Shown here: one piece after another, positions 44,993-53,194 of the stretch | How positions within the stretch are numbered: position 1 is the first letter of the stretch | How the letters are laid out: each line of letters opens with the position of its first letter | Source of the DNA: Stieleria mannarensis | Lineage (GTDB): Bacteria > Planctomycetota > Planctomycetia > Pirellulales > Pirellulaceae | Assembly (NCBI RefSeq): GCF_014154935.1 | Contig: NZ_JACEHH010000001.1 | Coordinates: 62,001 to 126,000 of the forward strand | Direction of reading: 5' to 3' | DNA length: 64,000 nucleotides | Translations under genes and position numbers: made by a program | Notes under the pieces: model-generated | Database searches by the model: none | The model's input: only the letters and a program-made list of their open reading frames with translations | Told to the model about the DNA's origin: nothing

Positions 44993-46423
44993 ATGAACCA
45001 ATCTCCATCCAATCGATCGCTTCGCCGTGACTTCTTGCGATCCGCCGGCGGCGGTGCCGGGATGATCGCGCTGGCATCATTGCTCGCCGGGGACTCGTTT
45101 GCCGGGGACGCGGTTGCGTCGGGGCAAGCCGGCACGATTCGCCAGCCTCATTTTCAACCGCGTGCCAAGCGGATGATCTGGCTGTTCATGCACGGCGGCC
45201 CCAGCCAAGTCGATTTGTTTGACCCCAAGCCCGATCTGATCAAGTACGCCGGAAAACCGCTGCCGGAAAGTTTCGGATCGGTGATGACGCGTCGAAAGGT
45301 CGCAAACAATCCGCTGCTGGGACCGGTCCGCAAGTTCCGCCCCCGGGGCCGATCGGGATTGCCGATCTCCGACTTCCTGCCGCATCTTTCCACCGTCGCC
45401 GATGACCTGTGCGTGATCCGCTCGCTGCACGGTGACAGCGTGAACCATCCGCAGTCGGTGTACCAAATGAACACCGGCAGCATTTTGATGGGGCACCCCA
45501 GTTTTGGCAGTTGGCTGGCCTATGGACTGGGCAGCGAAAACGCCGACATGCCGGCCTTTGTCGTGTTGCCTGATCCCGGCGGTGGACTCAAGGGAGGCCC
45601 GTCGGCCTGGGGCAACGGCTACCTGCCGGCCACGTATCAAGGGACGACGATGCGGCCGGGGAAAACGCCGATCCTGAACCTGGCCCCGCCCCGCGGAATC
45701 TCGGACGTTCGGCAACGCGAGACGTTGGATTTCGTCCAGCGACTGAACCAAAACCACCTGGTCGGTCGTGAAGACGATGACGACTTGGCGGCCAGGATCG
45801 ACGCCTATGAACTGGCGTTTCGCATGCAGTCGGCGGCGCCCGAAGCGGTGGATTTTTCGCAGGAGTCTGCCGCGACGCTTTCGATGTACGGGATCGATGA
45901 CAAGACCACACGCGATTTCGGCGAGCGTTGTCTGTTGGCCCGGCGGATGATCGAACGCGGGGTCCGTATGGTTCAAGTCTATTCGGGAGACACCAACGGC
46001 TGGGACGCCCACCAAGACGTCGACAAGAACCACAGCGAATACTGTGCAAAGACCGACAAGCCGGTCACGGCGCTACTGAAAGACCTGAAGCGATCAGGGT
46101 TGCTCGAAGAGACGTTGGTGGTTTGGTGCGGGGAGTTCGGGCGGATGCCGATGAGCGAACAGGGCAAGGGCCGCGATCACAACCCGTGGGGTTACTGCGG
46201 CTGGATCGCCGGGGCCGGGATCAGCGGCGGGCGGGCGTACGGATCGACCGACGAAGTCGGATTACGAGCCGCCGAAGATCGTGTGCACGTCAACGAGTTC
46301 CACGCGACGTTGCTGCATCTGATGGGGCTCGACCACCGGGACCTGACCTACTTTCACAACGGGCTGGACGAACGTTTGACCGGGCCCAGCGAAGTCGACG
46401 TCGTCGAGGGGCTGCTGACATGA
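44993..46423 (+). CDS. DUF1501 family protein (second set)
   Basis: 476 residues from ATG 44993, with a twin-arginine leader RRDFLRSAGGGAGMIALASL. Family motifs: MIWLFMHGGPSQVDLFDPKP, ISDFLPHLSTVADDLCVIRSL, QVYSGDTNGWDAHQDV, LEETLVVWCGEFGRMPMS and GRDHNPWGYCGW. It differs from the first DUF1501 of the window by keeping the GDTNGWDAH block more typical of the family. Its stop overlaps the next ATG (ATGA, 46420-46423). Paired with the PSD gene it probably forms one extracytoplasmic unit of unknown biochemical function. Confidence 0.92.
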   Translation: MNQSPSNRSLRRDFLRSAGGGAGMIALASLLAGDSFAGDAVASGQAGTIRQPHFQPRAKRMIWLFMHGGPSQVDLFDPKPDLIKYAGKPLPESFGSVMTRRKVANNPLLGPVRKFRPRGRSGLPISDFLPHLSTVADDLCVIRSLHGDSVNHPQSVYQMNTGSILMGHPSFGSWLAYGLGSENADMPAFVVLPDPGGGLKGGPSAWGNGYLPATYQGTTMRPGKTPILNLAPPRGISDVRQRETLDFVQRLNQNHLVGREDDDDLAARIDAYELAFRMQSAAPEAVDFSQESAATLSMYGIDDKTTRDFGERCLLARRMIERGVRMVQVYSGDTNGWDAHQDVDKNHSEYCAKTDKPVTALLKDLKRSGLLEETLVVWCGEFGRMPMSEQGKGRDHNPWGYCGWIAGAGISGGRAYGSTDEVGLRAAEDRVHVNEFHATLLHLMGLDHRDLTYFHNGLDERLTGPSEVDVVEGLLT

Positions 46424-48297
46424 TGTGTTTTTGGGCGAGATGGCGGTGGACCGCTTGGCTGTTGGTGTTCGGCGGGCTCTCCGCCACCCTGCCCCAAGCC
46501 GTCGCGGACCAACCCGATGACAATGCGATTCCCGAAGTCGAAGAGGAAGAGATTTCGGACTTCGATCGCAACCATTGGGCGTTCCAACCGATCGTGCGCC
46601 CCGCGTTGCCTGCGGTCAAACAGACCGATTGGCCACAGACGGCGATCGATCGATTCATTCTGGCTCGCTTGGAAAAGGAATCGCTTGAGCCGGCGCCGAT
46701 GGCCGATCGCGCCACCTTGATCCGCCGACTTTGCTGGGACCTGACCGGTTTACCGCCGACGGTGGACCAGGTGCAACGTTTCGTCTCCGACCAGCGGCCC
46801 GGTGCTTACACGCGGCTTGTCGATTCGCTGCTGGCGTCTCCGGAATACGGAAAGCATTGGGGCCAGTTCTGGTTGGATCTGGCACGCTACGCGGACACCG
46901 ATGGATTCGAACACGACAAGATTCGTGAACAGGCATGGAAGTATCGCGACTGGGTGATCGATGCGAGCAATCGCGACTTGCCCTACGACACATTTCTCCG
47001 TTGGCAGCTTGCCGGGGATCTGGAATCGACCGGCGGTGATGACCCCACGACGGCTACGGCGTTTTGTTTGTCGGGGCCCGACATGCCCGACATCAATTCG
47101 ATGGACCAGCGCCGCCATGTGTTGCTGAACGAAATCACCTCGACCGTTGGGGCGGTGATCTTGGGGCTGCAATTCGGCTGTGCCCAATGCCATGACCACA
47201 AGTATGATGCGATCAGCCAGGCTGACTTTTATCGCTTGCGTGCGTTCTTCGATTCGTCGATCCGATTGCGTCAAAACCAGTCGGTCAGTGTTTTGGCCAG
47301 CTATGACGATTCGCCGCGAACGCACTTGATGATCCGTGGCGATTGGCGTCGCAAAGGTGCGGAATTGGAACCGGCGTTTCCGCGCGTTGTGAACGAGCCC
47401 GACGCGACGCCTTCGTCGGATGCCGCACCACGCGGTGAACTGGCCGGTTGGATCACCGATCGATCCAATCCGCTGACGGCGCGTGTGTTCGTCAATCGGA
47501 TCTGGCAACAACACTTCGGCACGGGGCTGGTCGCAACACCCAGCGACTTCGGCGTGATGGGGGACAGCCCGACGCATCCGCAGTTGCTGGATTATTTGGC
47601 CGATGAATTGATGCGCCGCGGCTGGAGTATCAAACGGCTTCATCGGACAATCGTGCTGTCCAGTGTGTATCGGGTTTCCGGCGCACGTCCGACGCAAGGC
47701 CCGGGACGCGAATCGTGGGATCGAGCGTTGGCGGCCGATCCGCAAAACCGATGGCTCAGCCGGTTTCCCCGCCGCCGTTTGGACGCCGAGGCGATCCGGG
47801 ACGGATTGCTGGCGGTCAGCGGCTCGCTGAATCACGAAATGGGTGGCCCGGGGGTGCGGCCGACATTGCCCGCGGAGATGATCAAAACGCTCAAATCGGG
47901 GCAGTGGAAAGTGACGCCCTCGATGGATGACCATCACCGCCGCAGCATCTACATCTTCGCCCGACGTAATTTGCGTTATCCATTTTTCGCGACCTTCGAT
48001 CGCCCCACGGCCGACCAACCGTGCGCGCGGAGGAACCAATCCACCACCGCCATCCAATCACTGACGCTGCTCAATTCTGATCTAGTGATGAAGGCGTCGG
48101 AGCGACTGGCGAGCGTGGTGGCTGCTGATGATGCCGACGTTCACTCACAAATCGAATCGCTCTATCTGCGACTGTATTCGCGGCACCCCGTCGCGGAAGA
48201 AGTGCAGGCGGCGACAGACTTCTTGGCCGGTGGTGCATCGCTGAGCGACCTTTGCCGGGCCATGTTGAACTCGAACGAGTTTCTGTATGTGGATTGA
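46420..48297 (+). CDS. PSCyt2-PSD1 (DUF1549/DUF1553) protein lacking the N-terminal PSCyt1 heme domain
   Basis: 625 residues from ATG 46420, with a signal peptide (WTAWLLVFGGLSATLPQAVA). PSCyt2: FDRNHWAFQPIVRP, AIDRFILARLEKESLEP, RLCWDLTGLPPTVDQV, FWLDLARYADTDGFEHD. One CAQCH heme-binding motif follows, with DHKYDAISQADFYRL. PSD1: LTARVFVNRIWQQHFG, WSIKRLHRTIVLSSVYRVSG, RRRLDAEAIRDGLLAVSG. The N-terminal cytochrome domain present in the 41-44 kb paralogue is absent, a known shorter variant. It is translationally coupled to the DUF1501 gene. Its stop codon lies on the first bases of a family D repeat. Confidence 0.92.
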   Translation: MMCFWARWRWTAWLLVFGGLSATLPQAVADQPDDNAIPEVEEEEISDFDRNHWAFQPIVRPALPAVKQTDWPQTAIDRFILARLEKESLEPAPMADRATLIRRLCWDLTGLPPTVDQVQRFVSDQRPGAYTRLVDSLLASPEYGKHWGQFWLDLARYADTDGFEHDKIREQAWKYRDWVIDASNRDLPYDTFLRWQLAGDLESTGGDDPTTATAFCLSGPDMPDINSMDQRRHVLLNEITSTVGAVILGLQFGCAQCHDHKYDAISQADFYRLRAFFDSSIRLRQNQSVSVLASYDDSPRTHLMIRGDWRRKGAELEPAFPRVVNEPDATPSSDAAPRGELAGWITDRSNPLTARVFVNRIWQQHFGTGLVATPSDFGVMGDSPTHPQLLDYLADELMRRGWSIKRLHRTIVLSSVYRVSGARPTQGPGRESWDRALAADPQNRWLSRFPRRRLDAEAIRDGLLAVSGSLNHEMGGPGVRPTLPAEMIKTLKSGQWKVTPSMDDHHRRSIYIFARRNLRYPFFATFDRPTADQPCARRNQSTTAIQSLTLLNSDLVMKASERLASVVAADDADVHSQIESLYLRLYSRHPVAEEVQAATDFLAGGASLSDLCRAMLNSNEFLYVD

Positions 48298-48314
48298 TTC
48301 GGGGCAGAATGATG
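48296..48314 (+). repeat. Repeat family D, copy 2
   Basis: GATTCGGGGCAGAATGATG, identical to 30221-30239. It overlaps the last base pairs of the PSD gene's TGA stop. Confidence 0.65.
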
Positions 48315-48348
48315 GACGCGTGGATTTGTCTGTAACGGCTGATTCCGT

Positions 48349-48996
48349 TCACGACTCACCCGAGCGCAGGTAGGCCGAGATCGGCACGGCCAGGACGGCG
48401 CCGATCACCGGGGCCGTCAGGTAGATCCACAAGTGTTCCAATTGGTTTGCGACGAGCGCCGGGGCGATCGAACGGGCGGGGTTCATCGACGCGCCGCTGA
48501 TCGGTCCCCCGCACAGCACTTCGAAAGAAATCACGCCGCCGATCGCCAGTCCCGCCGTGATGCCTTTTTCTTTTGCCCCCACGCTGACGTTCAGCACGAC
48601 GAACAACAAAATCAGCGTCAGCATGATTTCAAAGACGAATGATTGCCACCACGGTCCCGCCGGTAGCGTCGGTCCCAAGCTTTCTTGGTCCGGAAACAGC
48701 ACACGGAGCATCGCACTGGCCAGGACCGCCCCGATGCACTGGCTGGCGATGTAGGGGATCACGTGTTTGCCTTCGAAGCGTCGGCCCACCCAGAACGCGA
48801 TGGTCACGGCGGGATTGATGTGGGCTCCGGAAACGTCCCCGATCGAATGGATCATCGCCGAAACCACCAAGCCCCAGGCCAGGGCGATGCCGACCAGCGT
48901 GACGCCGCCGTCGGTGACGTTGTTGACCACGACCGAACCGGTTCCGACAAATATCAACACAAAGGTGCCGATGACTTCGGCGACATATTTTTTCAT
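48349..48996 (-). CDS. Aquaporin/MIP family channel
   Basis: 215 residues from ATG 48996 with six TM helices. The two half-helix motifs are GAHINPAVT (residues about 58-66) and GASMNPARS (about 176-184), both with intact NPA boxes. The GTGSVVVNN and Arg after the second NPA fit a water-selective aquaporin more than a glycerol facilitator, but selectivity is not certain. An upstream in-frame extension to 49122 lacks membrane character. AGGAAG lies immediately before the start codon. Apparently monocistronic. Confidence 0.92.
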   Translation of the reverse strand: MKKYVAEVIGTFVLIFVGTGSVVVNNVTDGGVTLVGIALAWGLVVSAMIHSIGDVSGAHINPAVTIAFWVGRRFEGKHVIPYIASQCIGAVLASAMLRVLFPDQESLGPTLPAGPWWQSFVFEIMLTLILLFVVLNVSVGAKEKGITAGLAIGGVISFEVLCGGPISGASMNPARSIAPALVANQLEHLWIYLTAPVIGAVLAVPISAYLRSGES

Positions 48997-49276
48997 CTTC
49001 CTGGACGCTGGCCTGCTAGGAGAAAATTCGGCAAGTGATTTGGCAGCGGGTTCGGCAGATGATACCAGTCTGCCGCGGGGCTTGCGCGAGTCGTCGATCT
49101 CCCCGTCGATAGGGTGAAACACCGTTCAATCGCTGCGATCCGAATAAGTCGTTCGAATGTGTGTGCCAGATCCGTCAATTTGGGGGTGGCCTCAGAGTGT
49201 CGGCGACTGCGACTGACCTAGCTTTTGATCGAAATCGGATTCTCCCCCGTTCTCGGTATCGTATTTGATCACTGAC

Positions 49277-49699
49277 GTGCACCGTTCCGTTCGAGCACAC
49301 CGATCTGCCGCCGGACGCCCCCGCAAAGGGGCGGCGATGATCGAGTTTGCCGTTTGTTTGCCGGTGTTTCTGCTGATCACGTTTGCCACGCTAGAGACTT
49401 GCCGGATGATTTATCTGCGACAGTCGCTCAAGCTGGCGGCCTATGAATGCGCCCGGATCGGAATCCTTCCCGAGATCACGCCGGCGTCGATCCAAGACCA
49501 GTGCGACGTCATTCTGTTGGGGCGAGGCATTCAAAACTACACGCTTTCCTATACGCCCGGCGATCTGTCGACCCTTCAATTCGGCAGTCATTTTGTCACC
49601 ACCGTCGAGGCCCCAGCGGCGGAAAACGCGTTGGTCGGATCCTGGCTTTATGGCGGTCAAACCGTATCCGAATCGGTCACCATCATGGCGGAGTATTAG
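49277..49699 (+). CDS. TadE-like pilus assembly protein
   Basis: About 140 residues. A basic N-terminus leads to RKGAAMIEFAVCLPVFLLITFATLE, the TadE-type single TM helix with the conserved Glu in AMIEFAV. A periplasmic domain then follows, containing LRQSLKLAAYECARIG. No ATG precedes the helix appropriately; GTG 49277 or TTG 49265 are plausible starts, and GTG was chosen. TadE and TadF/G are minor pilins of the Flp/tad type IVc system. First of three adjacent genes of this kind. Confidence 0.82.
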   Translation: MHRSVRAHRSAAGRPRKGAAMIEFAVCLPVFLLITFATLETCRMIYLRQSLKLAAYECARIGILPEITPASIQDQCDVILLGRGIQNYTLSYTPGDLSTLQFGSHFVTTVEAPAAENALVGSWLYGGQTVSESVTIMAEY

Positions 49700-49702
49700 G
49701 CG

Positions 49703-50830
49703 ATGAAACCGGCACGAGATCTTGGTTGCGAGACACCTTTCCCAAGACGATGGATTGGCAGCCGTCATGGTGCCCGTGTTCGCCGCGGCGCCACGATGGC
49801 GGTGCTGGCAGTCTTGATGCCCGTGATGATCGGAATCGCCGCCTTTGCGATCAACGTCGTGCACATGGAAATGGCTCGCACTGAATTGCAAATCGCGTTG
49901 GACGTCGCGGCACGCGCCGGTGGTCGGACCTTCGCGGTCACCGAAGACCAGCAGCAAGCGACTGCCGCAGTGGAAAGCATGCTCGCGCTGAATCCCTACG
50001 CCAATCAGGTCCTCGCGCTCGGCGAAACGAATCTTGAGTTCGGTGAATCGATGCGGTATTCGGATGCCGATCGTTACAGTTTCAATCCGGGGATGCATCC
50101 CAACGCGATTCGAATCGAAACCAACGGAACCAACGAGGTGCCGCTGCTGTTTCCGTCCATGGGCGTTCCGCTTCAACTGCGGCCGATCAAGGCTGCGATT
50201 TGCACCAAGGTCGAACTGGACATCGCCTTGGTTCTCGACCGCTCGGGGTCAATGGCTCGAGATTCGCAGGGTTATCGGCCAGACGACTGGATAGCTGGCG
50301 ATGCGGTCCCAGCTGAGTCGCGTTGGAGCGATGCGGTGGCCGCGGTCGACGAATTCTTAACCGTGATGGAACACTCGATCCACGACGAACGCGTCACGTT
50401 GACCACCTATTCGGCGGAGTCGACGACGGACGTGGATTTGACGAACAACTACGACGCGATTCGTACTGCGTTGGACGATCATTCCCAACACTTTGCCGGC
50501 GGAAACACGGGGATCGGCAACGGGATCATCGGGGGCGTCGACGCACTCAACCACGGTTCTTACGCGCGCCCCTGGGCGACACGCGTGCTGATTGTGATGA
50601 GTGACGGGCTGCAAACGACGGGGGTGGATGAGCTGGAAGCTGCCGAACAAGCGGCCGCCGACAATGTCATGGTCTATGCGATCACCTTCTCCGACGAAGC
50701 CGATCAGTCTTCGATGCAAGACGTCGCCGCCGCCGGTGCGGGGAAACACTACCACGCCGACGATCAACAGCAACTCATTCAGGCCTTCCGTGAGATCGCT
50801 CGCGGATTGCCGACACTGCTCACGTTCTAA
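49703..50830 (+). CDS. TadG-like protein with von Willebrand factor A domain
   Basis: 375 residues. The N-terminus has RRGATMAVLAVLMPVMIGIAAFAIN, the TadG-type membrane helix, then LQIALDVAARAGGRTFA (the typical DxAARAGG segment). From about residue 172 a VWA domain follows with the MIDAS sequence DRSGSM (Asp179, Ser181, Ser183), TTYSAEST and VLIVMSDGLQTTG. Such proteins anchor or display the Flp pilus system at the surface and may mediate adhesion. It is separated from the preceding TadE gene by 3 bp and from the next by 11 bp. Confidence 0.88.
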   Translation: MKPARDLGCETPFPRRWIGSRHGARVRRGATMAVLAVLMPVMIGIAAFAINVVHMEMARTELQIALDVAARAGGRTFAVTEDQQQATAAVESMLALNPYANQVLALGETNLEFGESMRYSDADRYSFNPGMHPNAIRIETNGTNEVPLLFPSMGVPLQLRPIKAAICTKVELDIALVLDRSGSMARDSQGYRPDDWIAGDAVPAESRWSDAVAAVDEFLTVMEHSIHDERVTLTTYSAESTTDVDLTNNYDAIRTALDDHSQHFAGGNTGIGNGIIGGVDALNHGSYARPWATRVLIVMSDGLQTTGVDELEAAEQAAADNVMVYAITFSDEADQSSMQDVAAAGAGKHYHADDQQQLIQAFREIARGLPTLLTF

Positions 50831-50841
50831 GGTCTCCGTCC

Positions 50842-51357
50842 ATGATCCGACCACGCCAATCCAAATTGCCTGGACGACGCCGACGCGGAGCCGCCTTGGT
50901 CGAAATGGCGATCGTGCTGCCGTTGATCATGCTGTTCTTCACCGGGTTGCTCGAAATCGGTCGCGTGCTGATGCTCCAGCACACCGCCGACGCCGCGGCC
51001 TATGAAGCCGCCCGATCGGCGATGGTCCCCGGTGCGACAGCGGCCGAGGCCAGACAGGTCGCTCAGCAGCTGGTCGATGCCGCGGGGTTGGCGTCTGTCG
51101 TCATCGAAGTCACCCCGGAAACCATCACCGAGCTGACCCCGTTGATCACGGTCAAAGTCGACATCCCGGTCAACGAGAACTCCTGGATCGCGCCGCGAAA
51201 TGTCGCGGTTCTGGCGGTGTCCAGCGAAGTCACCTTAATGTGCGAACGTCCGCCCGTCACGCGACTGGCCGCCGTCGACGACCTGAACGCCAAGAAGCAA
51301 TCGATGCAGTCTCCGTCACCGAGCGACTCGCAAACAACCACCGCTGATTCCATGTGA
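50842..51357 (+). CDS. TadE-like pilus assembly protein (second)
   Basis: 171 residues with the leader RRRRGAALVEMAIVLPLIMLFF, the TadE-type helix (conserved Glu in LVEMA), followed by LEIGRVLMLQHTADAAAYEAARSAMVPGA, a very typical TadE segment. The C-terminus is polar and Ser-rich. Last gene of the TadE-TadG-TadE trio. The main Tad ATPase and secretin genes are not in the window. Confidence 0.88.
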   Translation: MIRPRQSKLPGRRRRGAALVEMAIVLPLIMLFFTGLLEIGRVLMLQHTADAAAYEAARSAMVPGATAAEARQVAQQLVDAAGLASVVIEVTPETITELTPLITVKVDIPVNENSWIAPRNVAVLAVSSEVTLMCERPPVTRLAAVDDLNAKKQSMQSPSPSDSQTTTADSM

Positions 51358-51436
51358 TCGCCCCGCCCGCGACGTCGTTCGATGGAAAAGTCGCTCAACG
51401 CGACGCATCTTCGACGGAGATGTCATCGGAAGTAAG

Positions 51437-51475
51437 CCCACGGATGGCAGCGCGAACCCACGGATGGCAGTGGAG
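51437..51475. repeat. Left inverted repeat of the GxxExxY unit
   Basis: Two CCCACGGATGGCAG units (51437-51450, 51457-51470) separated by CGCGAA, followed by TGGAG. Its reverse complement matches 52376-52413 except for three positions. Confidence 0.88.
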
Positions 51476-51507
51476 TAGTTGTGTACGTCGATTGCGGAGA
51501 GTCAGCC

Positions 51508-52302
51508 CTACTGGCGTCTCAATCCCACAATGTCCACCAGCGACTTTCCAAAATTGGCTGCAATTCCCCACCGAGAGCCCAACGCCTTCATGTACGACCG
51601 ACAGCGATTCATGTTGAAGCTGTTGTCTTCGAACAGCGCAGTTTGACACAAGACGACTTCGTCTTCGATCAAGAAACAACGCAATGAAGACTTCCGCAGT
51701 TGGGTGTCCGTGTACCGTGCTTCGGCAGTCGGATTCACGGTTACTTTCATTCCCTGGTGCCTGAGCCCAAACAGCAACAGCTTTTCAAAGACCTCTTCGC
51801 CATAGCCGGTTCCGTGCTCTCGATAAACATCTCGTAAAACGTTGCGTACTGATCGACCGATGTCCCGAGTTGCGCCAGAAACACTTCCTTTCCAGTATTT
51901 CCAATCTTCAATGAGTCGTGGCGGCGTTGGAGTGTATGCCACGCGTTCGACAATGACGCGGTCAAGTCCCATGTTGACCAACAGCCCCAGCGAATCCCTT
52001 CGGCATTTTAAATAGTCAAATAGCTGGACGAACTCTGCGGGCGATGGATGACGTGGAACAGCTTTTAGTTCGATCGTGATCTTGCCCCAAACAACGAAAT
52101 CTGGGATCAACCGGTAGACCTGTTCACCGTATAAAAACAGTGGGTGAATCGGTTTGCTAACAAATGGGACGTCATTGTTTCTAAAGCAGACGACCAATGC
52201 CTGGTGATAATCTTCTTCGTCACGCCCTACTCCGACATTATTCTGAACATCAAAAAAGCAATGACGAATCGCGTGCGTGCGGTCTTCGTAAAGAATTGCC
52301 AT
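51508..52302 (-). CDS. Double GxxExxY-type protein (PD-(D/E)XK nuclease-like fold)
   Basis: 264 residues, two GxxExxY-like halves. The first half (about 1-130) has GRDEEDY (Gly26, Glu29, Tyr32) and a nuclease-like core RLIPDFVVWGKITIELKAV (Asp68, Glu78, Lys80), followed by FVQLFDYL. The second half (about 155-264) repeats the motif as GYGEEVF (Gly166, Glu169, Phe172), but its core reads FLIEDEVVLCQT without the lysine, so only the first site could be catalytic. The C-terminal ANFGKSLVDIVGLRR matches the usual NFG...RR ending. Family members are about 125 residues, so this is a duplication. Function unknown; nuclease activity has not been shown by anything visible here. Confidence 0.8.
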   Translation of the reverse strand: MAILYEDRTHAIRHCFFDVQNNVGVGRDEEDYHQALVVCFRNNDVPFVSKPIHPLFLYGEQVYRLIPDFVVWGKITIELKAVPRHPSPAEFVQLFDYLKCRRDSLGLLVNMGLDRVIVERVAYTPTPPRLIEDWKYWKGSVSGATRDIGRSVRNVLRDVYREHGTGYGEEVFEKLLLFGLRHQGMKVTVNPTAEARYTDTQLRKSSLRCFLIEDEVVLCQTALFEDNSFNMNRCRSYMKALGSRWGIAANFGKSLVDIVGLRRQ

Positions 52303-52375
52303 GAATAGCCACCCCCAGATGAGAGCAGCGAGGGTACTCCCCGCAGGTAGCTGCGCGAACCCTCGAATCTAACAT

Positions 52376-52413
52376 TCCACTGTTATCCGTGGGTTCGCGC
52401 TGCTATCCGTGGG
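52376..52413. repeat. Right inverted repeat of the GxxExxY unit
   Basis: Complement of the left repeat: CTGTTATCCGTGGG and CTGCTATCCGTGGG joined by TTCGCG, preceded by TCCA. Confidence 0.88.
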
Positions 52414-52478
52414 TTCAACACTCTTCCACGCATTCGGCTACTTCGAATTGTGCTAGCAATGACAAAGGAAAACCTTGT

Positions 52479-53096
52479 ATGACACCCGAGCTGATTGCCT
52501 GTGTCGAAACGATTGTCCGTGGGCGGATGGAGGGTCAGGGGGCGGGGCATGGGTTTGATCATGTCGGGCGCGTGCTTCGTTCGTCGCGGCAGATCCAGGC
52601 GGAAGTCGGGGGTGACCGGTCGATCGTCGATCTCGCCGCGCTGTTGCATGACATCGGCGACGCGAAGTTCCATGACGGAGTCGAAAGGAGTGCGGAGTTC
52701 AGCTGCCAAATCCTCGGTGAACTCGGCGTCGATGCGCGGGTCATCGACCATGTCGCACACATCGTCGACAACCTGTCCTTTCGCAAAGGCGACGCTGCGG
52801 CGCCGTTGTCGATCGAAGGCCAGATCGTTCAGGATGCGGATCGCTTGGACGCCTTGGGAGCGATCGGGATCGTCCGGACGATCGAATACGGCGCCGCGTT
52901 CGGTCAGCCCTTTCACGTCTCGGGCAACCACGACGGAGCGGAGAAGACCGGCCTGCGGCACTTTGACGACAAATTGTTTAAACTGCACGCCCTACTCAAT
53001 ACCGAACCGGCTCGCCGCATCGCCCGACAGCGTGAGGCGTTCATGAGACAATTCGTCGATCAGTTTTTGCAGGAATGGGGCGAGGGTGACAATTGA
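52479..53096 (+). CDS. HD-domain phosphohydrolase (YedJ-like)
   Basis: 205 residues from ATG 52479, preceded by AAAGGAA at a normal distance. The metal ligands are HGFDHVGRV (His24, His28), the HD pair in ALLHDIGDAKFHDG (His57-Asp58), HIVDNLSF and a distal Asp in QDADRLDALGAIGIVRT. The last block is characteristic of the YedJ/YpgQ branch, which hydrolyses nucleotides or related phosphates in the cytoplasm. Natural substrate unknown. It begins 66 bp beyond the right repeat of the GxxExxY unit, so its promoter may be affected by that unit. Confidence 0.88.
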   Translation: MTPELIACVETIVRGRMEGQGAGHGFDHVGRVLRSSRQIQAEVGGDRSIVDLAALLHDIGDAKFHDGVERSAEFSCQILGELGVDARVIDHVAHIVDNLSFRKGDAAAPLSIEGQIVQDADRLDALGAIGIVRTIEYGAAFGQPFHVSGNHDGAEKTGLRHFDDKLFKLHALLNTEPARRIARQREAFMRQFVDQFLQEWGEGDN

Positions 53097-53194
53097 TTCG
53101 CCGTCTGAATCCCCCACCGATGGCAAAGCGTCCCGGCGGATGTCATAGTGGTGATCGCAGTTTTCGGCCACGAACCCTTCGCCCATGAGTTTTC

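Larger units (their letters stand above)
51437..52413. mobile_element. Candidate mobile unit: GxxExxY gene framed by inverted repeats
   Basis: The gene is enclosed by two copies, in opposite orientation, of a compound repeat. The left copy (51437-51475) is two units of CCCACGGATGGCAG joined by CGCGAA and followed by TGGAG. The right copy (52376-52413) is the complement, CCACTGTTATCCGTGGG-TTCGCG-CTGCTATCCGTGGG, with three substitutions. No target-site duplication is obvious. A further 7-bp stem (CGAGGGT / ACCCTCG, 52329-52365) lies inside the right end. The interior is visibly poorer in GC than the flanks. No transposase is present, so movement, if any, would use outside machinery or the encoded nuclease-fold protein. 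Confidence 0.55.

Noticed and set aside
51508-52302. Interpretation of the repeat-flanked gene as a standard insertion sequence
   Set aside because: No DDE/DEDD transposase motifs and no obvious target-site duplication; the protein matches GxxExxY-type sequence. It is reported as a candidate unit only.
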